Of a stretch of 64,000 nt of DNA, positions 9,388 through 19,233 are shown piece after piece. Each line of letters starts with the position of its first letter. Position 1 is the stretch's first letter. The stretch is from Cytophagales bacterium. GTDB taxonomy: Bacteria > Bacteroidota > Bacteroidia > Cytophagales > Bernardetiaceae. Under the pieces are notes generated by a model, which was not told where the DNA came from, ran no database searches, and saw nothing but the letters and a program-made list of their open reading frames with translations. The position numbers were made by a program, and so were the translations under genes. The DNA is taken from the NCBI GenBank assembly GCA_013299045.1, contig JAAFJX010000019.1, positions 1 through 64,000 of the forward strand, written 5' to 3'.

Positions 9388-12300
9388 ATGAACAAGACAT
9401 TTACTCAAAGATTGCTAATATTTCTCACGCTTTTTTTGTTTGGGCATCTATCTTTTGCTCAAATAGTGGGCGCTGATGTCTATTTGCAAGGCCAATATGC
9501 AGAGGTGGGTATCTCTAGCTGCGGCAAATTTGGTACAGAGATTACCGCCCCTCCTCTTGGCCCTTATGGTGCTTATCACCCAAACATTGGTACAACGCTT
9601 GGCTTCGTTTCTGATGCAGGCAAAAACGGTTGGGGCACAGCAGGCCCTGCTATTCCATACTTAACAGGTGGCACGGTTACGCTCCCTAATTATTGTGGAG
9701 ATTATTTTCGGCCAGGAACACCCGAAGAAGGTTTTGTTGTGCGTGTCAATGGCACTAACTACATCAACAATGGCTCGTCTGGTTGTGCTGGTGCCATGAT
9801 ACCTGGTTCGGTTACTGACTACGCTATTTCTGCATCTATGGCCAAAGGTACTTGGGTAGGCAATATTGCCGTACCGGGTGGTACGGTTACCATTTCGGCC
9901 GAAACTACCGTTAAAATCAACAAAACCTACTTCGTTACGATTGTAACGATAACCAACAACTCGCCCAATCCAATAACAGACGTATATTATATGCGTACGC
10001 TTGACCCTGATAATGACCAGCCATGGTCTGGAGATTTCACTACACGTCATCGCATTACGAACAGACCTACAACACCTGTAGTAACTCCTGCAGACTGCTA
10101 TGCAAACGTATCTTCGCAGGGCGGGGCCGCTGGCGGTACCAATAGTGGTTGTTATTTAGCCTTGGGCGCAAAGGATTCACGCGCCAGAGCTGCTTTTGGT
10201 GGTTTCACCAACACTGACCCTGTCGCTATTTGGGACGGAACAGGTGGTTTTACGAACACATTAGGAGCAACTGGCTATGCTGATGAAGGTAATTCTTTAT
10301 CCATCAAAATAGGCACAATGGCTGCAAGTACCTCTACAACCGTAGGCTTTGCCTATTGTATGAGCGAGGCTGAATTGACAGAAGCGCTTGATGCAACTGC
10401 CGAATCTACAATTGCTACAGCTGATGGTGCAGATATTTCATACACCAGCGGAACTAACTTGTGCGAAGGTTCAGCCGTTACTCTGAATGTTTCTGGTGTG
10501 GCTGGCTACAACTGGGTCTGGTCGCCAGGCACTTATCTGAACACAACAACAGGCGCAACAGTTATATGTACTATGCCTGCGGGAGGTGCAGGAGTAACTT
10601 ATACTGTAACCGGCACTAGCCCTTGTAACCCTACTGTGGTGAGAACTATAACAGTGAATCCGACGGCACCTGCCCCTACGCCACTTATGACTCCTACAAC
10701 GATTTATTGCGAACAGAAAACCACCTTAACAGCTGCTTATAACACAACGGGGCTTCCTGCTGGTACTGTTACAAGCATAGATTGGTGGTCGGCAGTGTCA
10801 GGTGGGGCACTTTTGGCTGATAATTCCTTAACTTATACCACACCATTTTTGTATAGTAACACCACCTATTACGCCGACCAGTATAGTTTTACTGCCGGTT
10901 CTGGTGGGGGTGTTTTGCCTTATGATGAAACCTTCGAGCAGGTTATAGCCGCCACTACCTACACAACTGACCAGATTCCAGTACCTGCTACGGGTATGTC
11001 TGAATGGTCATGGGACGTAATAACGGGTTCTGCACGAATGAGAATTGGCGCACCGAGCATCACGGCAACAGAAGGTATGCGCTGTTTGACCTTAGATAGA
11101 AATGGGTCTGGTGCGGCTTCTTCGGGTGAGGCAGTTATTCAGTTAAACTTAGGAGGCTACTCCAGTGCAACCGATTTAACCTTGCAGTTTAATTACCTCA
11201 AGCATGGCGCTATGGCTGCTGGCGATTTTATGGTGCAGGCGCGTAAATCTACAGCTTCAGCTTGGATTAATGTCGTTGATGTATCCACACTGCCCGCAGT
11301 AGTAGGCACTTGGGGACTCTCACCCGTATATGACCTTGACGCACTACTTGGAGTAGGTGGTTTTGGCACAGACTTCCAGGTTCGTTTTAGAGTAAATAGT
11401 GTTGATAATGCGGCTACAGCCATGGCTACTCTGAAAGGGTTGTCTATCGATGCAGTTAAGATACGTGGTACTGAAAATATTGCACCACGTACTTGCCGTA
11501 GTACACGAGTTCCTGTAACGGTTACGGTGAACCCCTTACCGTTGCCCACCGCCACTACCTCATACACAATCTGTAGTGGTGCTAGCCAGACCATGACAGC
11601 CACCAAGACAACCGGTTTGGCTTCAAATCTGTTGCAATGGTACAATGCTGCTGCTGGTGGAACTCTATTAGCTACTGGCTCACCTTATAGCGTAACACCT
11701 GCTACTACCACTACTTATTATGTCCAAGAAACTTCCCCTCTGCTTATAGACCAAACCTATAACTTTGTAGCAGGTTCGGAAGGTTGGACTGCAGGGCAAG
11801 GTTGTACTGCCAGCGCATGGCTGACTCCCGGCACTTGGTCTTGGGGGTCTGATGGCGGTACTGGCGCTATGATATCGCTTGCAACAGACTATACCACACA
11901 GGAACTTCGCTCCCCTATTTATGATGTTACACGTGAAGCCTCTATAGGAGCAAATATTGAACTGTCTTTCCACCACCGTTCTACGCTGTTCAAATACACG
12001 GATATGTGGGGCTGGACAAACGCCGATTGTGGTATGGTAGTTTATCGTTTTGGTACTGGCTCGGTAGGCAGCCCTACATGGGGTACTTGGCAGAAGTTCA
12101 CACCCACCACTTTCCCGTATAACACTCTTGCTCATTGGCTGAATGTAGACCCTTATTTGACTGCTATCAGTCCTTGGGGCTGTAGTAGTTCATCGCAAGA
12201 TGTTTTTTCTGGCACGTATGGCTATACAACCTCTTTGGCCAACATTACTGTACCGTCTAATGCGGTAACCATGGAGGTTGTTCTTTATGCTGATTATGAT

Positions 12301-13548
12301 TGGTTAGACCCATCGAATACATGGTATGCAGTACCAGTAACTACAGGTAGTTGGTATGTAGATTGGGTTCGCTTACGTTCTTTGACAACAGGCCCGCTCT
12401 GCGTAGGTCCGCGCCGTGCTGTTACTGTAAACGTTGCCTCTAATCCAACCAATAACAACTTCTGTAATGCAGCAACAGCTTCGGTGGGCTACAACAGCTT
12501 CTACTCAAACCGTTGCGCCAATGCACAAGCCAGCGAGCCTAGCACACCAACAAGTTGCTTCCGCACCAATGGCGGCACAAATGCGGGAGTTAGTCATTCT
12601 GTTTGGTTTCGCTTTACTAGCCCAGTAACACAAGTTTATGGTGCTTGCATCTATTATGGAACAGATGCAGCAAATGTTCCTACTGGCGGTCAGTTTGACT
12701 CTGAAATGGCTATGTATAGTCTTACGAGTGGTAGCTGTGCGACTAATGCCAACTTTACAGGCGCTGGCCCCATCACACTAACGCAAATTGCTTGTAACGA
12801 TGACGGTGCATTAGTACCAGCCATTCACGGCCCGTGGGGTGTGCGCTCAGCCTTTAACTGTGGGTCTATAACAGCTGGCACTACGCGGTATTTTCAGGTG
12901 GACGGTGCATGGCGAGTGGCTGCGGGTACGAAAGGTGCACGTATGGATGCATTCCCTGGCGCATCTGAATCTGATGATTTTGTACTGCACATCTTCCCTA
13001 TAACTCTTTTGGACGTAGATTGGGTTAAATTCACTGGTAAGTCAGCCAACAACGGTAATTTATTGGAATGGATAACTGCCAATGAATACGGTACGAAAGA
13101 ATTTGAGGTTCAACGCTCAACAAATGGCAAAACTTTTAGTTCAATTGGTAAAGTTACAGCAAAAGGAGGCGTGAATAACAACTATGCTTTTACGGACAGC
13201 AACCCTCTAGCGCGTTCTTACTACCGCTTGCGTGAGGTAGGAATAGATGGTAAAGAGCATTTCAGTAAAGTGATTGTTCTTGACAAAAGCGCTCGTTTTG
13301 GTATCCTGAGCATCAGCCCTAATCCGGCCAGAGATGTAGCAGAGGTGCAATACACAATAGAGGAAGCTGCTACTGTAAAGCTAGAACTCTTTGATGCCAT
13401 AGGTAGATTGATGCTCTCTTCAGAGATAAATGCAACGGTAGGAGTTAATTCAACTGCTCTCAATGTAGCTACTCTGGCCAATGGCAACTATGTACTAAGT
13501 CTTACGAGTGGTACTCATAAAGCCACAGGCAAACTAGTCAAAAAGTAA
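9388..13548 (+). CDS. Large secreted multidomain protein with T9SS type A sorting domain
   Basis: 1386 residues. A signal peptide (residues 1-24, ending HLSFAQ) is followed by an N-terminal beta-rich domain (~25-335) and Cys-containing Ig-like segments of the kind found in gliding Bacteroidota, e.g. around 'SYTICSGASQTM' and 'YYVQE'. Two jelly-roll/MAM-like regions follow (about 510-690 and 785-1010, opening with DETFE- and YNFVAGSEGW-type strands), then an FN3-like module (~1210-1305) with 'VDWVKFTG.....NLLEW'. The last ~75 residues are a T9SS type A C-terminal sorting domain: SISPNPARD, then 'LELFDAIGRLM' and a terminal 'ATGKLVKK'. Expected path: Sec export, then T9SS translocation to the surface or medium. 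The domain layout suggests adhesion or binding; no catalytic motif was seen. Confidence 0.9.
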   Translation: MNKTFTQRLLIFLTLFLFGHLSFAQIVGADVYLQGQYAEVGISSCGKFGTEITAPPLGPYGAYHPNIGTTLGFVSDAGKNGWGTAGPAIPYLTGGTVTLPNYCGDYFRPGTPEEGFVVRVNGTNYINNGSSGCAGAMIPGSVTDYAISASMAKGTWVGNIAVPGGTVTISAETTVKINKTYFVTIVTITNNSPNPITDVYYMRTLDPDNDQPWSGDFTTRHRITNRPTTPVVTPADCYANVSSQGGAAGGTNSGCYLALGAKDSRARAAFGGFTNTDPVAIWDGTGGFTNTLGATGYADEGNSLSIKIGTMAASTSTTVGFAYCMSEAELTEALDATAESTIATADGADISYTSGTNLCEGSAVTLNVSGVAGYNWVWSPGTYLNTTTGATVICTMPAGGAGVTYTVTGTSPCNPTVVRTITVNPTAPAPTPLMTPTTIYCEQKTTLTAAYNTTGLPAGTVTSIDWWSAVSGGALLADNSLTYTTPFLYSNTTYYADQYSFTAGSGGGVLPYDETFEQVIAATTYTTDQIPVPATGMSEWSWDVITGSARMRIGAPSITATEGMRCLTLDRNGSGAASSGEAVIQLNLGGYSSATDLTLQFNYLKHGAMAAGDFMVQARKSTASAWINVVDVSTLPAVVGTWGLSPVYDLDALLGVGGFGTDFQVRFRVNSVDNAATAMATLKGLSIDAVKIRGTENIAPRTCRSTRVPVTVTVNPLPLPTATTSYTICSGASQTMTATKTTGLASNLLQWYNAAAGGTLLATGSPYSVTPATTTTYYVQETSPLLIDQTYNFVAGSEGWTAGQGCTASAWLTPGTWSWGSDGGTGAMISLATDYTTQELRSPIYDVTREASIGANIELSFHHRSTLFKYTDMWGWTNADCGMVVYRFGTGSVGSPTWGTWQKFTPTTFPYNTLAHWLNVDPYLTAISPWGCSSSSQDVFSGTYGYTTSLANITVPSNAVTMEVVLYADYDWLDPSNTWYAVPVTTGSWYVDWVRLRSLTTGPLCVGPRRAVTVNVASNPTNNNFCNAATASVGYNSFYSNRCANAQASEPSTPTSCFRTNGGTNAGVSHSVWFRFTSPVTQVYGACIYYGTDAANVPTGGQFDSEMAMYSLTSGSCATNANFTGAGPITLTQIACNDDGALVPAIHGPWGVRSAFNCGSITAGTTRYFQVDGAWRVAAGTKGARMDAFPGASESDDFVLHIFPITLLDVDWVKFTGKSANNGNLLEWITANEYGTKEFEVQRSTNGKTFSSIGKVTAKGGVNNNYAFTDSNPLARSYYRLREVGIDGKEHFSKVIVLDKSARFGILSISPNPARDVAEVQYTIEEAATVKLELFDAIGRLMLSSEINATVGVNSTALNVATLANGNYVLSLTSGTHKATGKLVKK

Positions 13549-13567
13549 CCTGTTTTCAGAAATGATG

Positions 13568-13612
13568 TAAAAAAAAAGACTGTTAGACGAGATTCTTACA
13601 GTCTTTTTTTTT
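13568..13612. terminator. Bidirectional intrinsic terminator
   Basis: AAAAAAGACTGT and ACAGTCTTTTTT arms are perfectly complementary and flank a short loop, with A and T runs on the two sides. It can stop transcription of the large secreted-protein gene (plus) and, from the other side, nuoB (minus). Confidence 0.85.
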
Positions 13613-13673
13613 GGATATTCTTTATTCAAAAAGCAATCAATAAAAGTGAATTCTAGTTCAAAGTTATCTTTAT

Positions 13674-14189
13674 TCAGAGCCATTTTTTGAGCGCACTACT
13701 CAAATCTTGGCGCTGTCGTATTTTATCTTGTAGTTTCAAAAAGCCGCCAATCAGGGCTTCTGGGCGCGGCGGGCAGCCTTGCACATAAACATCAACAGGA
13801 ATGATTTTGTTTACTCCCTTCAAAACATGATAACCATGCTCCCAATAGGGGCCACCACAGTTGGCACAGCTACCCATTGAGATAACATAACGCGGTTCAG
13901 GCATTTGTTCATACAAGCGCCGCACGCGGTCTGCCATTTTGAAAGTAACAGTTCCTGCCACTATCATCACATCGGATTGACGCGGTGAACTCTTTGGAAT
14001 AATGCCCAGCCTGTCCAAATCGTAATGGCTTGCGTAAGTAGACATCATCTCTATAGCGCAACAGGCTAAACCAAAGCTCATAGGCCAAAGCGAGGACAAA
14101 CGCGCCCACGTGAGCAAATCCTCTAGTGGTGCTATCAAAAGGGCACCCTCTCCTGTTTTTGTAGGTTGTAAAGCACTATTTTCTTGCAT
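13674..14189 (-). CDS. nuoB: NADH-quinone oxidoreductase subunit B (complex I, N2 cluster subunit)
   Basis: 171 residues, normal length. NuoB carries the terminal [4Fe-4S] cluster N2 that hands electrons to quinone. The four ligands are present: tandem Cys43-Cys44 ([11 protein letters not shown]), Cys108 ([10 protein letters not shown]) and Cys139 ([13 protein letters not shown]). It is a peripheral-arm, membrane-associated subunit. It is normally encoded inside nuoA-N between nuoA and nuoC; here no other complex I gene is next to it. Downstream is a bidirectional terminator and upstream (22 bp) is selO on the same strand, so it may be cotranscribed with selO. All key residues are intact, so it is probably functional. 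Confidence 0.95.
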   Translation of the reverse strand: MQENSALQPTKTGEGALLIAPLEDLLTWARLSSLWPMSFGLACCAIEMMSTYASHYDLDRLGIIPKSSPRQSDVMIVAGTVTFKMADRVRRLYEQMPEPRYVISMGSCANCGGPYWEHGYHVLKGVNKIIPVDVYVQGCPPRPEALIGGFLKLQDKIRQRQDLSSALKKWL

Positions 14190-14211
14190 AGAAAACCAGA
14201 TTATAACGTGT

Positions 14212-15666
14212 TTAAGTGCCGCAAAAAGTTTTGTAACCGGCTTCTGTTTCAGGCGGGAGCTGATAGTGGCTCAAGCCTTGCTTATTTTGATAAGGCGTAC
14301 GCCAAACTTCCAAAAGCTCGTGCAAAAGGCCAAAATTTTGGTGCTGGCTGGCGTTCTCTAGGGCTTCTTCTACCAAATGATTGCGTGGAATGAAAGCAGG
14401 ATTGTGTGCGGCCATAATCGCGGTCGCTTTCAAAAGTCCACCGTCATTTTCTAAAACGCGCATTTTCCATTTTTCTAGCCAAGCTGCAAACTCTGGGCTG
14501 TTGTATGCACTACTAGGAAATTGCTGTGTCCTCAGCCATAAAAAGGTATTTGTGTAGTCAGCACCTCTATTTTGCATAAAATCAAGTAGTTGCTGGGTGA
14601 GCAAAGCGTCTTCGGAGCGGGGTTTGTCTATACCTAGCTTTCTGCACATCATCAAATGCCTTCTGCTCTCAAAAATGGATTTGAAGGAATCTAAAAGGAT
14701 ACGTGCTTTTTGCGTAGCGACTTCAGGCGTTTCGTCCAAAAGTGGTAATAAAGCACCAGCCAAACAAGCCAAATTCCAAAGCGCTATCGTGGGTTGATTT
14801 CCAAACGCATAACGCTTTTGGGTATCAATAGAGCTAAAAACGGTTTCGAGATGATAAGCATTCATAAAGGCACAGGGGCCATAGTCAAGCGTTTCGCCTG
14901 CAATGCTCATATTGTCCGTGTTCATGACCCCATGCACAAAGCCTACGCGAAGCCAATGTATTATCAAATCAATTTGCCGATTCATAACTGCCTCTAAAAA
15001 AGCGAGCGGCTGATTGTCTGAGTTTTCTAGTTCGGGATAATGCCTTTTAACCGTGTAAATCAATAACTCAGAGAGCATTTCTTTGGGTAAGAAATTTCGT
15101 GCGTATTCAAATGTACCTACACGTATGTGGCTGGCTGCTACCCGCGTAAGTACTGCGCCTTTATGGGTCGTTTCGCGGTAAACTGGTTCGCCTGTACCAA
15201 CAACTGCCAAACTCCGCGAAGTAGGTATGCCCAAATAGTGCATGGCTTCGCTCATAACGTATTCGCGCAGCATGGCGCTTATGGTCGCTTTGCCGTCGCC
15301 TCTTCTAGAAAATGGTGTTTGGCCAGCTCCTTTGAGTTGGATGTCGTAGCGTTTCTGATAAGGGGTAATCTGCTCGCCCAGTAAAATGGCTCTGCCATCT
15401 CCAAGCATGGTAAAATGTCCAAACTGATGACCGGCATAGGCTTGTGCAATAGGCTCGGCATTTTCGGGAAGTATGTTTCCCGAGAGCCAACTCGCTATTT
15501 GTTTGGAGGTGAGCGCCTCCCAGCCAAAGCCTAATTCCGTTGCCAAAGTTTGGTTCAAAAGTAGCAAACTGGGCAGTGGCACTTCATCGGGCGGGGTATG
15601 GCTAAAAAAGAGTTTAGGCAACTGCAAAAAACTATGTTCTAGTTGCCAACCAGCATTTTTGTTCAT
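14212..15666 (-). CDS. selO: SelO/YdiU-family protein adenylyltransferase
   Basis: 484 residues from the ATG at 15666 (the frame extends 26 codons upstream; this start, [13 protein letters not shown], fits the family N-terminus). SelO pseudokinases transfer AMP from ATP to Ser/Thr/Tyr of target proteins and have been linked to redox homeostasis. Family signatures are visible: [19 protein letters not shown], then [19 protein letters not shown], the [15 protein letters not shown] region, [16 protein letters not shown], and the DFG-like region [10 protein letters not shown] with LDYGPCAFM. The protein ends in FCGT, as many members of the family do. It lies 22 bp upstream of nuoB on the same strand. 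Confident by many motifs. Confidence 0.93.
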   Translation of the reverse strand: MNKNAGWQLEHSFLQLPKLFFSHTPPDEVPLPSLLLLNQTLATELGFGWEALTSKQIASWLSGNILPENAEPIAQAYAGHQFGHFTMLGDGRAILLGEQITPYQKRYDIQLKGAGQTPFSRRGDGKATISAMLREYVMSEAMHYLGIPTSRSLAVVGTGEPVYRETTHKGAVLTRVAASHIRVGTFEYARNFLPKEMLSELLIYTVKRHYPELENSDNQPLAFLEAVMNRQIDLIIHWLRVGFVHGVMNTDNMSIAGETLDYGPCAFMNAYHLETVFSSIDTQKRYAFGNQPTIALWNLACLAGALLPLLDETPEVATQKARILLDSFKSIFESRRHLMMCRKLGIDKPRSEDALLTQQLLDFMQNRGADYTNTFLWLRTQQFPSSAYNSPEFAAWLEKWKMRVLENDGGLLKATAIMAAHNPAFIPRNHLVEEALENASQHQNFGLLHELLEVWRTPYQNKQGLSHYQLPPETEAGYKTFCGT

Positions 15667-15760
15667 GTTGAAAAAGACTTGTGGTTGTCTGCAAACACAG
15701 CGTAAGCCTGCATCAAAATTGTGCTTTTTTTTATTGATAACCAAAAAAAGGAGTAATTTG

Positions 15761-17230
15761 TTAGCTTCTGAGCTTAGCCAAAAGACAATTTACTGGCTCA
15801 AGAACCAAATTTTCTTTTTTGAGAATAGCCTCTTTGATTCGTTCGCAGGCATGAATAACTGTACTGTGATGGCGCTTGCCAAAATAGAATCCAATTTGCG
15901 TGAGCGATTGTTCAGAATACTGCTCTGCCAAATACATGGCAATATGGCGCGCTAAAGCAATTTCACGGCGGCGGCTTGCCGAAAGCATATCGCTGACGCT
16001 AATCTTGAAGTACTGCGCTACCACACGTTGTACGTCTTCTATGCTCATTTTAACTTTACTTTCGTGTGGATTTACTTCGTTGAGGGCAGCTTTAATAAAA
16101 GGCAAATCAATAGTGGTTTTTGTAAGTTGAGACTTGATGAGAATATTGTTGATGAGACCGTCTAGCTCGCGGATAGTTGCGTGAAAATGCGTTGCCAGAT
16201 AGTCTATAAGAATAGGGTCTATTTGTTGTTTTTCAGAGCTTAGGCGCACCATGATGTAGCGTTTGCGCAAATCTTGCTCTGGCGCTTCAATAGTGGCACT
16301 AAATCCCCCTTTGAAGCGCGAAATTAGTCGCTCTTCTAGTCCTTTTAGGGCAGCAACGGGGCAGTCGGAGGTCAGGACTATCTGCCTGCCAGTTTGGTGC
16401 AAATGATTAAATATCTGAAAGAAAGTGTCTTGTGTTTTTGTTTTACCGCTCAGAAATTGGATGTCGTCCACTATGAGGAGGTCAACCTCCATATAGAGAT
16501 TAATCAAAGATTGTATATTATTTTCTTTGAGAGCTTGGATATAATCAGTAACGAATCGTTCAGCAGAGGTATAGATGATTTTTTTGTCAGGATAATTCTT
16601 TTGTGCATGGTTAGCAATGGCTTGCGCTAAGTGCGTTTTACCCAGACCACACTGCCCCTGAATCAATAAAGGATTAAAAGCAGTTCTACCCATGCAGTTG
16701 GCAGCCGTGTGAGCGGTGCTTTTGGCCACTTGGTTAGAGGCTCCCTCTACAAAACTATCAAACGTATATTGCTCATTGATAGGGAACTGTTTAAAATAAC
16801 GTGTTTGTGCGCCAAAAGTAGGGTTTATTTCTAACTTAGGTGTATTCGGCGCGAGCGGAAACTTATTGGATTCCTTTCCTCTGTTGGGTAACTGAGCATA
16901 AGAGCCTGATGCTTGCTGTGGTGCAGTCATTGCGCCCTGTGCAACTGCATTGTTTGATTTAGCGGCTGTATTTGGCTTGGGCTGAGGCACATAATATTCA
17001 AACTTACCATTTTCGCCCATAACCTTCTTGATGGCTGAAGCCAAAGCCTCCAAATGATTTTGTTCAATCCATTCGCAATGAAACTTGGAAGGAGATTGCA
17101 CGGTTAAAATATTGTCAATCAGGCGTATAGGTCTGAGTGGCAAAAACCATGTTTGAAAGGCTTGTGCTGTTACTTGTTCTCTGATAACAGTTAAGCAATT
17201 TTTCCAAATAGAAGCGCAATCACTTATCAT
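15761..17230 (-). CDS. dnaA: Chromosomal replication initiator DnaA
   Basis: 489 residues. DnaA is the AAA+ ATPase that binds DnaA boxes and opens oriC. Domain I (residues 1-~85, WKNCLTVIREQVTAQAFQTW) is followed by a low-complexity domain II (~90-150) and the AAA+ domain: Walker A GQCGLGKTH, Walker B LLIVDDIQFL, and the sensor/arginine region ERLISRFKGG. The C-terminal domain IV has the DnaA signature SRRREIALARHIAMYL and ends with the GKRHHSTVIHA helix. dnaN and other replication genes are not adjacent, and no canonical DnaA boxes (TTATCCACA) were found in the ~970 bp upstream, so there is no evidence for oriC here. Confidence 0.97.
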   Translation of the reverse strand: MISDCASIWKNCLTVIREQVTAQAFQTWFLPLRPIRLIDNILTVQSPSKFHCEWIEQNHLEALASAIKKVMGENGKFEYYVPQPKPNTAAKSNNAVAQGAMTAPQQASGSYAQLPNRGKESNKFPLAPNTPKLEINPTFGAQTRYFKQFPINEQYTFDSFVEGASNQVAKSTAHTAANCMGRTAFNPLLIQGQCGLGKTHLAQAIANHAQKNYPDKKIIYTSAERFVTDYIQALKENNIQSLINLYMEVDLLIVDDIQFLSGKTKTQDTFFQIFNHLHQTGRQIVLTSDCPVAALKGLEERLISRFKGGFSATIEAPEQDLRKRYIMVRLSSEKQQIDPILIDYLATHFHATIRELDGLINNILIKSQLTKTTIDLPFIKAALNEVNPHESKVKMSIEDVQRVVAQYFKISVSDMLSASRRREIALARHIAMYLAEQYSEQSLTQIGFYFGKRHHSTVIHACERIKEAILKKENLVLEPVNCLLAKLRS

Positions 17231-17938
17231 AATAATCTCTTTATGTTAATGCAAAACGATGAACTCGCGCTCAAACTTTGCAGAGGATTTCTTTGTTGGT
17301 CGCTATTCTAATAGACAATAATTCCAAGACCTTAAAAAATTAAGGTTACAGAAAATTGTACTCTTTTGTTATGTTTATAATCAGTTACTTAGCGTACTTT
17401 ATGAAAGCAAATTTGGCCTCTGCTAAAAAAGTGCTAATATGATTAAGTAAGGCCAATATTTTTGCCTTTTGGTTTTACAAAGGTGTGGGTTTTATTTAGA
17501 ATATAAAATTGATTTTTCTAACGATTGCTTGTATTCTTTCTTAAAGAGTACCATACTTACTAAAAAAAGTGCAATGTTGGTTGTAAACCCGCATATACGT
17601 TTTTGAACTTTTCTCTTTGAACTCCTTGTTAATAAGCCGTTACACTCATTAGAACAGTCCAAGCCAACACCAATGCAAGAGCAAGTTTTGCTGAGTTGCA
17701 TGATTCTAATTATTTACTTAAAATACTTGTAATCAGATTTTTATGCTTTATTTTTGATTTCAAGCCTAATTTTGGCCTTTTTGAAAAAATGACATCTATC
17801 TTACTGATAATCAACATTATTGTATTACAATAAATAAATATTTTTTTTTGTTCTAAAAATTTGCATTGTTCATTTTAAATTTGGGTAGTAATATCGTATA
17901 TGCCTTTGAAGCAAAAAATAATATGATGGAACAACAGC
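17231..17938. other. Gene-poor stretch upstream of dnaA
   Basis: About 700 bp, A+T-rich. It should contain the dnaA promoter on the minus strand, but no exact match to the Bacteroidota promoter pattern was found close to the gene. No DnaA-box cluster was seen. The only possible coding sequence is a doubtful 69-codon frame at 17492-17701. Confidence 0.5.
17492..17701 (-). CDS. Doubtful small membrane protein
   Basis: 69 codons, ATG start. The N-terminal third contains four cysteines (CSCIGVGLDCSNEC), then a basic patch (SSKRKVQKR) and one hydrophobic segment (TTNIALFLVSMVLF) before a short polar tail. This pattern could be a small inner-membrane protein, but the codon pattern is not distinctive, no relatives are known to me, and it may be a chance frame. 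Confidence 0.25.
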   Translation of the reverse strand: MQLSKTCSCIGVGLDCSNECNGLLTRSSKRKVQKRICGFTTNIALFLVSMVLFKKEYKQSLEKSILYSK

Positions 17939-18187
17939 TAGTCCTCTCTGAAAAGTGTCTGCCACAGATTTAAGCTAAATCAAGGAGAATAGTTTACCTA
18001 TTTTAGGAATGCCTTGACGGCCTTTGAATGACTTGTCTTCTCTACTTTTTGCCTTCATTCAGAACTGAAGCGCGAGCTGAAAGTTCCGACCGTAGGTCAT
18101 AGCAAAAAAATCAAGAAATTTTAACGACAACATTCTTGTTCAAATTACTGATAATAAATTTCTTAGATATATGTTTAGGGACAGCTA
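17939..18187 (+). mobile_element. MITE-like element, internally deleted copy (family A)
   Basis: A 249-bp copy bounded by TA dinucleotides and imperfect terminal inverted repeats (left TAGTCCTCTCTGAAAAG, right TTTAGGGACAGCTA). Its left ~180 bp match the left part of the element at 58604-59070, and its right end carries the shared inner motif ATTACTGATAATAAA. It lacks the middle of the longer copies. No coding capacity. It ends 12 bp from the stop of the acetyltransferase gene. Confidence 0.75.
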
Positions 18188-18199
18188 ACTACTCATTGA

Positions 18200-18799
18200 C
18201 TATATATCCCTACTCCAAAAAAATAGGGGTTTAGGACTCTCTTGGGTGTCGTTCACGTCCTGCCATTCTATCCAACAAGGTGGCATTTTTGAGCAAACAT
18301 CAAAGCCAGCAGCACGCCAAAATCTGTCTAAAGGGCGGTAATTATTCGGTTTAAGGGGGTGGTTGAGAGGGCGTTCTACGTGGCATAATACCACTTTTTC
18401 ATACAGATTCTGTTCGCGAACATTATCAATAAAAATTTTCATCAATTTTTGGCCTGAACCTTTTTGACGGTATTCAGGCTTTAACAAAATCTCACTCAAA
18501 TAAAAAATAGAGGATAAATTTGCTCCAACAGCCTCCCATGGTGCTTTTATTTCTGCACTCTCATCAGCCATACAAAGCCCTGCTACCATTCCTACCACCT
18601 GCTCATTCAGTAAAGCCTTGACCAGCAGTGTTGTTTTTGCTTGTTGGAACTTAGCCAAATAGGCTTGTTCATAACGCATTTCACCTTCATAAAGGTAAGG
18701 GTAGGCTCTGAACAACTGCATACGCAAACGCGCTAACTCCCCGAGTTCTGGGTCAGAAAGCGCGTTTTTAAGTTCAAACACATCAATTTGTTTCATCAA
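18200..18799 (-). CDS. GNAT-family N-acetyltransferase
   Basis: 199 residues. The acetyl-CoA-binding core is visible as YLSEILLKPEYRQKGSGQKLMKIF-type sequence (landmarks SEILLKPEYR and QKGSGQKL: the V/I-x-x-x-Y-R-x-K-G-x-G motif A), followed by a VVLCHVER strand. It would transfer an acetyl group from acetyl-CoA to an amine; the acceptor (drug, amino acid or protein) cannot be told. First gene of a possible minus-strand run only by proximity: the RidA gene lies 9 bp upstream, so the two are likely cotranscribed. Confidence 0.8.
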   Translation of the reverse strand: MMKQIDVFELKNALSDPELGELARLRMQLFRAYPYLYEGEMRYEQAYLAKFQQAKTTLLVKALLNEQVVGMVAGLCMADESAEIKAPWEAVGANLSSIFYLSEILLKPEYRQKGSGQKLMKIFIDNVREQNLYEKVVLCHVERPLNHPLKPNNYRPLDRFWRAAGFDVCSKMPPCWIEWQDVNDTQESPKPLFFWSRDI

Positions 18800-18808
18800 G
18801 AAACCTGT

Positions 18809-19228
18809 CTAGTCAATAGTGGCGATGCACTTTAGCTCAATGGCGATGGGTGTGGGCAGGCAGTTAATTTCTACCGTTGTACGGCAGGGCAAATTATCCT
18901 TGAAATACTCAGCATAGAGCCTGTTGTAGGTTTTAAAGTCATCTTTCATGTTAGTCAGAAAAACCGTAACGTCTACGAGCTTTTCCCAACTACTGCCAGC
19001 TTGTTCCAGAATGAGTTTGACGTTTTTGAACACAGAATGGCATTGCGTTTCAATATCATAGCTCACAATATTGCCTTGTTCATTCAGCTCCACACCTGGT
19101 ATCTTTTTGGTGCCGCGCTCGCGTGGACCTACACCAGAGAGAAATAGCAAATTGCCAACTCGCCTTGCGTGAGGATAAAGCCCCACAGGCTCAGGGGCTT
19201 TGTCAGAGTTGATGATGTCTGAAGCCAT
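18809..19228 (-). CDS. RidA/YjgF-family deaminase, possibly 2-aminomuconate deaminase
   Basis: 139 residues. The Rid fold is recognisable from GNLLFLSGVGP, the central QAGSSWEKLVDVTVFLTNM and the C-terminal PCRTTVEINCLPTPIAIEL, which includes the Arg that binds the carboxylate of the substrate. The opening KAPEPVGLYPHARRVGN and the insert rich in Gly/Pro resemble the 2-aminomuconate deaminase subgroup rather than canonical RidA; that assignment is from memory and tentative. In that role it would hydrolyse 2-aminomuconate in the kynurenine pathway, for which the dioxygenase at 6042-6554 acts earlier. It lies 5 bp from the transaldolase gene upstream and 9 bp from the acetyltransferase gene downstream: a tight minus-strand run. 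Confidence 0.82.
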   Translation of the reverse strand: MASDIINSDKAPEPVGLYPHARRVGNLLFLSGVGPRERGTKKIPGVELNEQGNIVSYDIETQCHSVFKNVKLILEQAGSSWEKLVDVTVFLTNMKDDFKTYNRLYAEYFKDNLPCRTTVEINCLPTPIAIELKCIATID

Positions 19229-19233
19229 TTTCT

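Noticed and set aside
17231-18199. Replication origin next to dnaA
   Set aside because: No TTATCCACA-like boxes or clusters were found in this spacer, and dnaN/gidA-type neighbours are absent.
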